Of a stretch of DNA of 64,000 nucleotides, positions 56,103-64,000 are shown one piece after another (position 1 is the stretch's first letter; each line of letters opens with the position of its first letter). Under the pieces are notes generated by a model, which was given only the letters and a program-made list of their open reading frames with translations, did not search any database and was not told the origin of the DNA. The stretch spans positions 18,545,501-18,609,500 of the forward strand of contig NC_091971.1 in the NCBI RefSeq assembly GCF_036711975.1, read 5' to 3'. This stretch comes from Onthophagus taurus (taxonomy: Eukaryota > Arthropoda > Insecta > Coleoptera > Scarabaeidae). The position numbers were made by a program, and so were the translations under genes.

Positions 56103-56240
56103 TAATGTTAATAATGTCAATTTAAGATAACAACATATTTGTAATCATATTAAATATTACTTTAAGGTTTTCGTATATAATAATTATGTGGAGCAACTTT
56201 ATTGGGTTTGTCCTGTTGTTGCTCCCCGATATCAATAAAT

Positions 56241-56525
56241 AAATATTGGCAGAATCGCTCAAATGTTGGACATTTTTTCACCAACATTTTGGGAGTCGCA
56301 AAGTCTATCAAAAAAAGACATCAACATCACATTTATGGAGAGAGTGAGGATAAATATTTGACACAACCCATAATTACATCGAAAAGTTTCAAATTTTTAA
56401 CATCAAGACAATGTAATGGTGACTTTTTGTATGGTCAACTGTAATATCGCAAAATCGGAATCCTTAGCAAATTCAAATTTAATTTCAAATGTACAAAAGT
56501 AATTATTAAAATAACCTAAATTTAC
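56241..56525. other. Intron sequence flanking the LINE
   Basis: Non-coding stretch between the LINE end and the donor of the 56526-56756 exon. Confidence 0.5.
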
Positions 56526-59487
56526 CTTCTGCTAAAGTTAAGAAACTGAACGTAACCAACGCAGTGAATAAGAAACAAAGACAATCCAAATAAAAACCAA
56601 ATGCTGAACTGGCCGAAATGTACATGAACCAAGCGCTTGTGTGTAAATCTTGGTGTTTATCGAATTCGTAACGAAGCGTGTCTTGGGCACCATTAGAACG
56701 GATAGTTGTTAAACCTTGTAAAGTTGCGTTAAGATGAGTGAAAACTGGACTTCTCACTTAAAAAAATAAAAAGAATATTAAGATGATAATCCAAATTTTT
56801 CTAATAAACTTACTCATTCCTTCCAATCTTTTAATGTTCTTTGATGATCTCAAAAATACTACCCTCAGAAACATGAACACCACAGCTATTACAGCAACTG
56901 GTATCAAAAACATATAATTAACGATGGCTACTAACACTAAAGAACCAAACATTAATAAAATAATTTGTGCTGCATCCAAAATGACCTTTGGTAGTAATTC
57001 ATCGACGGATCCAATGTCTTTCGAAAATCGATTTAAAATTCTTCCGCTCGGATTTAAATCAAAAAATCTCATGCTTGTGTAAATCACACTCATAAACATG
57101 TTATCGTGCAATTTTTGCGACGCTAACATGGCCAGTTTGTAAAATAACATCGATCTGGTTAATGCTATAACGAATAAACCGATTACTAATCCGGCGTAAA
57201 TGTAAATGCACATATATGTCGATATTAACATGTTACTGGCTTCGACGTTTGTTGTTGTTAAATTTAGCTGCTTTCCGCTTCTGATTTCTTCAATGTTAAC
57301 CCAATAGCCTACAAAGAAGTCAACACCGCTGGCGGCTGCTTGCGCAAGGATGTATAAAATAGCTACAAATGTTACGAAACAAATATTTCCTCCGGCTAAT
57401 AAATAATGAAGACCCAGAGATCCTTTTACTTTTCCTCTCGAAGTGTCTTCTTGGTAATCTTTCGCATTGATTTTATCTTCCTCTTCTTGCATTAAACTAT
57501 CGACGATACTTGATTCACTAGCAGCACTTGATAATGATAAAGTTTTACTCTAAAAATTAAAATTTATTGAAATTGATATGATAATAAATGTCGGTAAAGT
57601 AGATATTTTCATTTGATTTAAATTATGAATTTTAAAATAATTACTTACTCTGGTTGAGGTTTTCCTATGAATGTTAACACTTTCAACTAATTTTTCTTTT
57701 TCTTTTAACTTTTCTTCGTCAGAAAGAAGACTTTCGGGGTCTTGTGTTAAAATTTTGGCATAATGAAGGTCGGTATTTGCTAATTCTTGGAAACTTCCTT
57801 GAGCTACGATATTACCCTAAAGAAATAAAAATCGTTAAATGTTTTTAAACAAAAATGATTACATAAACATTTAAAATCATAAATTTGACGTTTTAAATGT
57901 CATGTAAAGGTTAATTTTAAATGACAAATTTGACGTTTTAAATGTCACTTTAAGGTTAATTTTAAATGACAAATTTGACGTTTTAAACATCAACATAACC
58001 TAAAAAAGTCACATTATTTCAAAATTAACCGTTTTTTGGCAATCAAAAAGCTTTTAAAAATAACTTACATCATCCAAAATAACAATGGTGACATCTTTAA
58101 GTCGATTAACTTGATGAGTAACCAAAATTCTCGTTTTATTCTTTAAATATCCGTTTATACAGTCTTGATATAGATGTTTGGCGACGTGAACATCAACGGC
58201 GGATAACGGATCATCTAAAAGATATATATCAGCATCTCTGTAGATGGCTCTTGCTAGATTTATTCTGGCTTTTTGGCCCCCGCTCAAAGAAGCACCTCGA
58301 TCACCAACAATGGTTAAATCGCCATCGGGAAACTGTTTGAAGTCTTTCTCTAAAGCGCAAACTCTCACCACATCGTTGTAGCGATGTCTATCGTATTTTT
58401 GGCCAAAAACAATGTTTTGACGAATCGTTGCGGCGAAAACCCACGGTTCTTGTGATGCGTATGATATCGTTCCATTTATCATGATGTTACCCGAAACAAC
58501 GTGAAGTTCACCTAACATTGAATGTAGTAACGAACTTTTCCCACTTCCAACGGGGCCAATTACTCCAATTAAACTTCCTTTTTCAACGCATAAATTCAAA
58601 TTTGAAAGTGCGTGTTTTGAAGATTCCGGTGACCAAGAAGCTGTTAAATTTTTCAAATCAATCGCTGTGTTATTGTTAGATGAAGATGAGGTGTTTGTCG
58701 ATTTGGTGGCGTCGATAAATTCGGCGTTTAACAAGAAATTTTGGAGACGTTTTATAGAAACGAAAAGTTCTGCCATTTCGGAGATTCCCCTCACAAACAT
58801 CGCCGACATAGTTTGAGACATAATGTTGTAATAAGACATAACAACGAAAACCTAAAAATTATTGTTAAAAAACAAAAATTATTTTATCATTATTTTTCTT
58901 ACTTTGGCAGCTGTAATTTTTTGATCATAAAGTAAAACCATCGTAATTAAAGTACAAAAAAGTGCAACTCTCGTCGTAAACAAATTAAAAGTCATAAAAA
59001 GTCCTCGAACGTACGATAATTTCGTGATAATTTTTAGTTCCATTTTTCTCGCATGTTTGATTAAATTAGCAAACGGTAATTCCCAAGCGTACATTTTAAT
59101 TACTTGGACACCGGAAATAATTTCGTCCATCAAACGAACTCGTTCGTCTGTTTTATAAGCCGTTTGCCGACGGAATCTCGATGATAATTTACCGGTATAA
59201 CCTAAAAATTAAACTATCGTTAGTGAACGAGATTTAATAGATGGAGGTTGTAAAGTAAACAGACTTTGCAATGGAACGACCAGGAAGACAGGTATTATGC
59301 CAATTATCCCAGCGACTCCAGCCTCTACCCACAAGAAATAAGTAACGATGATGGCGCTTGTTGGTGCAACCCACATATGGTGGATGAAAACTGAGACTAT
59401 ATCAAACCTGCTGACGTCGTTTGAAAGGAGATTTACGATTTGGCCGGATGCAGTTTGTCCTAAAGCACTATTACTCAATCTTAAAGC
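56526..59487 (-). CDS. ABCC4: ABCC4/MRP4-like ABC transporter, six upstream exons (TMD1 end, NBD1, TMD2)
   Basis: Exons 59487-59265, 59201-58903, 58851-58069, 57816-57649, 57549-56814 and 56756-56526 join in phase. With the two exons at 44687-45723 they give 1,140 residues. Exon 1 here starts in phase 0 mid-protein (ALRLSNSALGQTASGQIVNL), so roughly the first 200 residues of an MRP4 of about 1,300 are missing from view. TMD1 continues to KITAAK. NBD1 has Walker A GPVGSGKSS (fragment residues about 273-281), signature LSGGQ (about 363), Walker B IYLLDD (about 383; Asp replaces the catalytic Glu, normal for ABCC NBD1) and H-loop LVTHQ. The linker is Ser/Glu-rich. TMD2 follows with the ABCC motif LNRFSKDIGSVDELLP. 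The first donor used (59264, GTCTGT) is weak and the least certain splice. The neighbouring intron contains a 45-bp minisatellite. Confidence 0.9.
57881..58000. repeat. 45-bp minisatellite in an ABC-transporter intron
   Basis: AAATTTGACGTTTTAAATGT starts at 57881, 57926 and 57971 (the last ends TTTTAAACAT), with AAGGTTAATTTTAAATGAC between. It makes about 2.6 copies of a 45-bp unit. Confidence 0.8.
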
Positions 59488-59639
59488 CTACAAAAAAACA
59501 TGAATTAAAATTTTTTTGATAGAATTTAAATTCGATTAATTATTAGTATACTAAAGCCTCAATATAACGGATCTAAATATAACGGATTTAAGTCATACGA
59601 TTAATATTATCTATTTAATATATCAATTAGTGATGGAAC

Positions 59640-61075
59640 GGATACAATTCTGAAGTGATACCCTATTGCGATATTTGAATAAAAATGAAATTAATAAGAA
59701 AGCTGATAAGATATATTTTTTTGATGCTGATATTTCCACAAGGATCCTTCAAGAAATTAATTGTATAGCGAATTTTGCAAATATTGTTTTCTCAAAAACT
59801 AAAAGTCATTTTTCAAAACGGGATGGTTCATTCCGGGAAAGAGGACACTCTTATTAACAACTTAATCGGCGAAAATTGCAAAATTCGAAAAAATTGTCGA
59901 TCATTACAAAAATTTATTTCTCAAAAACTAAAAGCAATTTTTCAAAACGGCTTATTGCATTAAAAAGAGGATACTTTAATTAATAATTGGTGATATTTTC
60001 ACAAGGATCCTTCAAGAAATTAATTATATAGCGAATTTTGAAAATTATCGATAAAAATTGCAACATCGAAAATTTTATCAAAACTTCAAATATTGTTTTC
60101 TCAAAAACTATAAGTTATTTTTAAAACGTGTTGATTCATTGGAAAGAGGACACTTTTATTAACACTTTGGGGAATTTTTATACTCATATTCCAAGAAGTG
60201 GATTTTATACGAATTTTTAAAACTTAATCGGCGAAAATTGCAAAATTCGAAAAATTGTCGATCATTTCAAAAATTAATATTTCTCAAAAACTAAAAGCGA
60301 TTTTTCAAAACGGCTTTTTGCAGTAAGAAGAGGATACTTTAATTAATAATTGGTGATATTTCCACAAGGATCCTTCAAGAAATTAATTTTATAGCGAATT
60401 TTGAAAATTATCGATGAAAATTGCTATATCGAAAATGTTATCAAAACTTCAATTATTGTTTTCTCAAAAACTAAAAGTTATTTTTCAAAACGGGTTGGTT
60501 CATTAGAAAGAGGACACTCTTATTAACACTTTGGAATATTTTCATACCCATATTCCAAGAAATGGATTTTATACGAATTTTTAAAACTTAATCGGCGAAA
60601 ATTGCAAAATTCGAAAAAATTGTCGATCATTTCAAAAATTTATTTCTCAAAAACTAAAAGCGATTTTTCAAAACGGCTTGTTGCATTAAAAAGAGGATAC
60701 TTTAATTAATAATTGGTGATATTTCCACAAGAATCCTTCAAGAAATTAATTTTATAGCGAATTTTGAATATTATCGATGAAAATTGCAACATCGAAAATT
60801 TGATCAAAACTTCAAATATTGTTTTCTCAAAAACTAAAAGTTATTTTTCAAGACGGGTTGGTTCATTGGAAAGAGGACACTTTTATTAACACTTCGGGAA
60901 ATTTCCATATTCATATTCCACGAAATAGATTTTGTACGAATTTTTAAAACTTAATCGGCGAAAATTGTAAAATTCGAAAAAATTGTTGATTATTTCAAAA
61001 ATTTATTTCTCCAGAACTAAAAGTGATTTTTCAAAACGGCTTTTTGCATTAAGAAGAGGATACTTTCATTAATAA
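59640..61075. repeat. Dimeric satellite, about 364-bp period
   Basis: CAAGGATCCTTCAAGAAATT (or a near copy) recurs at about 59741, 60003, 60367 and 60730: one 262-bp step (a shortened unit) then 364 and 363. Each unit is itself two related halves of about 180 bp, one with TTTTCTCAAAAACTAAAAGT ... GGTTGGTTCATT ... GAGGACACT, the other with ATTTCTCAAAAACTAAAAGC ... GGCTTTTTGCATT ... GAGGATACT. This is higher-order organisation, non-coding, upstream (in an intron or 5' flank) of the first visible ABC-transporter exon. Confidence 0.85.
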
Positions 61076-61079
61076 TCGA

Positions 61080-61440
61080 AAGTGATAACAGCGACAGTTC
61101 TGTTAGTAATGAATGTGATGATGAATTACAAGCGAAGAGAAAGAGACGAAACTGCAACAAGAGATTTTATATATCGTATTGGGATTGTTACAATGAGGTT
61201 GCTAAAGACAAACTTGATATAAATAAAGTTGTATTAAATGAAAAAAGTCCTATTGGGGTTGACCTTGATTATTAGATGCAGTGTCCAACACCTAAAAGAG
61301 ATACTAATTCCTGTGAATGGTGGAGTACTAAGTAATAGGTTTTTAATATCCGGCCAAAGCCGAATATTTGGTAACTATCCGGATATTAAAAATTGGCCGG
61401 ATACCGGATAGTTGCCGGATATCCGTTCCACCACTAATAT
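61080..61440 (+). pseudogene. hAT-family C-terminal scrap with ATCCGG-rich end
   Basis: ESDNSDSSVSNECDDELQAK precedes a basic region and then TPKRDTNSCEWWSTK, the acidic spacer and WW-type segment before a hAT dimerisation domain. It is followed by a GC-richer palindromic stretch rich in CCGGATA (61350-61430), typical of subterminal repeats of such elements. Confidence 0.5.
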
Positions 61441-61559
61441 CAATATATTTAAATAAAAATGTTAGCGCTCAAAAAAACGATTTTTTTTTTAAATTAAAGT
61501 TTTGAAATAACTAGTAGCAATATACAAATTCCAAGGAATTTTGAACTAAAACGCACAAC

Positions 61560-61822
61560 AAAGTAAACTATAGCTACAGCTGATGTGGATGAAAAGATGG
61601 TATTAACTGATCTTGTGAATTTTCAGACAAAGGATAGGTTTTTCGCTAAGCAGTTTTCGTGGGAAATTTCATTTGAGTTTTCGCCCACTGCATAATGGAC
61701 CAGTTTTTACAAAAATATAGAACTCTCAAAAGTAGCTGCAAATTTTCTTCAGCTACGAGCAACATCAGCGGCGTGCAAAAGAAGCTTTAGCACTTATGGG
61801 GGATTGCATATGTCTAATACGC
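61560..61822 (+). pseudogene. hAT dimerisation-domain scrap
   Basis: LSKVAANFLQLRATSAACKR followed by SFSTYGGLHMSNTHHTPANK is the conserved hATC motif (L-A--L--PATSA--ERSFS--G-----R--L----). The last part overlaps the left end of the MITE at 61823. Confidence 0.65.
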
Positions 61823-62053
61823 ACCATACACCTGCAAACAAATTGCGCAAATTGACGTTGGACAATAGGTTATTGTGCAAAAAAAGTCACAAACCCCATA
61901 CACAATGCATCGATTGTGCAACGAATGGGGTTGCGCAACTAATTTCAAACAATTTTGAATTTCTGCAACCAGTTGCGCAACACATCAACCAACACCATAC
62001 ACTACACAATTTGCGCAAAACAGCGATTGTTGCACAATTTGTTTGGCGTATGG
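61823..62053. mobile_element. MITE or foldback repeat (about 230 bp)
   Basis: CCATACACCTGCAAACAAAT at the left matches the complement of the right end (CCATACGCCAAACAAATTGT). Internal CACAAACCCCATACACAATG and CACCATACACTACACAATTT show further copies of the same phrase. TTGCGCAA recurs five or more times. It is probably inserted at or made from the hAT scrap. Confidence 0.55.
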
Positions 62054-63354
62054 GGACTATAAGCAAAATAAATTATTAAACCAAAGAACAGAATTAACCT
62101 GCAAATAAAATCCGAAACTGTAAAGAGAGACATATGCCCAAATAATAATATAGTACTAATATTGTTGATATTGTAAGTACAGCTCCCCTTGAAATCATCA
62201 ATACCGACTTGGAAATACTTAGGTACTAACACAAATATTACAGCTAGAGTTAACATGGATGTAAATCATTTATATTACAATTATGATAATTATTTGTCAA
62301 GTACTTCTGATGAATTTTCTGTACATGACACTGACATGTCGGAAGGACCTGAAGAATTTGACGTAGATTCTGCTTATTCTGATTCCGATTAAAAAAACAC
62401 TACATTTTTCAGTTTCAAGTTTATTAATATAGAGCCTCTATTAACCTTAGCGTTACCAACGCGGGTATGAAAGGAAGCCCATGTGTTCTTTCTTAGGAAT
62501 AAAATATTGAAAAAAGCAAAATTTATTAATTTGGCTGTAATGTAATCGTAAAATAATGCTTACTGAACGTGTTTCAATAAAAAAGTGTCATAATCGACAC
62601 ATTTCAACATGAATTATGCGCACAGATAGGAAAAATGTAGTTTTCAGAAAAAGACGTTTAAAGTTGACAGGAACATAACGAGTCGGCATCAATAGCGTTA
62701 TGGATTTTCATTCTAGACAGTCTAAAATACACTTCAAACGAAAAAAACCAAAACGTATTTTGTTAATTTAAAAGGTGGCATACCCGCCTAACAAATAACA
62801 ATGTATCTTAAAAAACAAATTTCTGATGAGACTATCACAACCTACTGATTATTGGTATTTTCTAAATGTAAGTATTGGAGAAGTAGCGACACTCCGTTGG
62901 TACATTTGATGTCAGTGTAACGATTTTGAGGTTAGCATTTCCACAGAATACTAATCCACTGTTATACCACCCATCTTTGCAATAAAACCAATATCACAAT
63001 TAAAACATTATCGGTAATGGTTTAGTTTTAGCGCGTCAAAAATCATGGGAAAATTTAAAGGAAAAATATTTCATTCAAAAAATCATTACATTTTTATATT
63101 CTAATAGTAATTCAACCTTTGTTCATTCCTGGTCTACCAATCAAAGGAGTTTTTTGCTGCCAAATCTACAACTTTGAAACACATAAAATTGGATAATACT
63201 GGATCCTTTTGCCCAGTCAATTGAAAACGCCGTATTCGTATGAATCATTGCTACTCAAACACTTATCAAACCTTGCCTGTTAAAAGCCGCTGATATACTT
63301 CTTGGACCAGAAAGTAAACAAAAATATTCACAAATACAAGTAGTGGAGCTCGTG
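62054..63354. other. No gene seen
   Basis: A short acidic open frame (62189-62392, ending DSAYSDSD) resembles transposase N-termini in composition only. Nothing else is recognised. Confidence 0.4.
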
Positions 63355-64000
63355 TAAGAATCAAAGTTTTTCGCAATGCAGTAGGACGAGACTACGGATG
63401 TTGCACATTGTTGCACAGTTGATATAATGACAGCTATCTCTGAATTCTTTGATAAACATGAACTGTCCTGGCAAAAGATGATACGGTTCGTACAGTTGAT
63501 CAAAGAAAAAATCCGAATGTAACCGTTATTCATTGTTTTATACATCATCAAGCTTTAGCGGCTAAAACACTTTCAAACGAATTCAACGATGTTTTAAAAT
63601 TATGCATTAAAATTGTCAATTATGTTAAAAAAATGCGTTAAATAACCGACTTTTTACAGTCTTTGTGAAGATTTGGGCATAGAACATAAAACATTATAGT
63701 TGCATTCGGAAGTGCGTTGGCTATCAAAAGAAAACATGTTAGCAAGATTATATGAGCTTCAAAATGAAGTAGTTTTGTTTTTAGATATCCAAAAACAAAC
63801 TGAACTCTATGTTGAATTCAGAAAACCAATTGTCCTAGCAGTATTGGCTTATCTATAGGATATTTTAGATTCCTTGTATTTACTAAACTTGAAATTACAA
63901 GGTGCAGACTCGAACATAATTTATCATACAGATGCTATCACTCTGGAATCTCAAAATGTTAGCATTAACAATTGAATTTCCAGCATGTTTTAACGAGGTT
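63355..64000 (+). pseudogene. hAT transposase relic, ZBED5 type, running off the window
   Basis: The plus-strand reading, over several frames: NPNVTVIHCFIHHQALAAKT, LSNEFNDVLKLCIKIVNYVK, then in other frames DFLQSLCEDLGIEHKTL-like residues, LARLYELQNEVVLFLDIQKQ and TELYVEFRKPIVLAVLAYL. It is the middle of a ZBED5-like protein, the same family as 21171-22536 but a different, independently decayed copy. Confidence 0.75.

Larger units (their letters stand above)
51895..56240 (+). mobile_element. Nearly full-length LINE (CR1/jockey group)
   Basis: A GC-richer block opens with a non-coding leader (about 51895-52236), followed by ORF1 (52237-53184), a 53-base gap, ORF2 (53238-56102, broken) and a short 3' UTR. 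It ends near ATATCAATAAATAAATATTG (about 56228-56247). It is inserted antisense in the ABC-transporter intron. One in-frame stop and two compensating frameshifts in ORF2 make this copy defective, but few changes separate it from an active element, so the family was recently mobile. Exact ends and any target duplication were not established. Confidence 0.85.

Noticed and set aside
62189-62392. Short acidic frame possibly an N-terminus of a piggyBac-type transposase
   Set aside because: Only the acidic composition fits. No conserved residues and no downstream catalytic region.
59488-64000. Missing N-terminal exons of the ABC transporter
   Set aside because: I searched both strands by eye for the conserved N-terminal ABCC motifs and found only satellite and hAT sequence, so none is reported.

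Overview
This is an animal nuclear genome window, almost certainly insect and probably beetle. It is AT-rich, its genes are split by short GT-AG introns, and it carries four recognisable host or host-like genes buried in a dense layer of transposon relics. The beetle guess rests on the flavour of the repeats (insect Tc1/mariner, Harbinger, P-like, piggyBac and hAT families, and jockey/CR1-type LINEs) and cannot be proven from the sequence alone.

Host genes. (1) A ZAD plus 16-finger C2H2 zinc-finger gene on the minus strand runs from 26807 down to 14107 in eight exons. All exon phases agree (2,541 coding bases, 846 residues) although two introns are swollen to 7.5 and 2.4 kb by transposons. 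(2) SMIM8, a small one-pass membrane protein, lies head to head with it on the plus strand (27333-27742, two exons). (3) The 3' eight exons of an ABCC4/MRP4-type ABC transporter lie on the minus strand (59487 down to 44687). Its N-terminal exons lie beyond the window or were not found, and one intron of 10.8 kb holds a nearly complete LINE plus hAT and other relics. (4) A five-exon Myb/SANT-like gene (6343-7870) faces a Harbinger transposase relic and is probably the accessory gene of that element.

Mobile DNA, left to right. 0-6 kb: two Harbinger-type MITE copies, a Ginger/KRBA2-like element with perfect 11-bp termini and a TATA target duplication, a TA-flanked MITE, a P-like relic, a LINE RNase H fragment and a mariner-like relic. 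6-11 kb: the Harbinger pair and a LINE inserted in another LINE. 11-14 kb: a MITE and a piggyBac scrap. 14-26 kb: introns of the zinc-finger gene carrying a CTAG-rich palindromic array, a small retroposon with a hammerhead-ribozyme-like fold and a 12-bp target duplication, Tc1, ZBED5-type hAT and foldback elements. 28-32 kb: two Gypsy pol relics on opposite strands. 32-39.4 kb: an apparently intact six-exon THAP-P-element transposase gene, two degraded P-like copies sharing the same leader, and a 1.4-kb foldback element. 40-44 kb: mariner-like, Copia and ZMYM1-type hAT relics. 46-56 kb: the ABC-transporter intron with hAT, LINE and mariner-like relics. 59.6-62 kb: a roughly 364-bp dimeric satellite, hAT pieces and a MITE. 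63.4-64 kb: a second ZBED5-type hAT relic.

The most interesting items are the intact THAP/P transposase beside two relic copies, three hammerhead-like motifs (two of which fold into all three helices), the element-end structures resolved to the base, and the two genes whose reading frames survive heavy intronic invasion.
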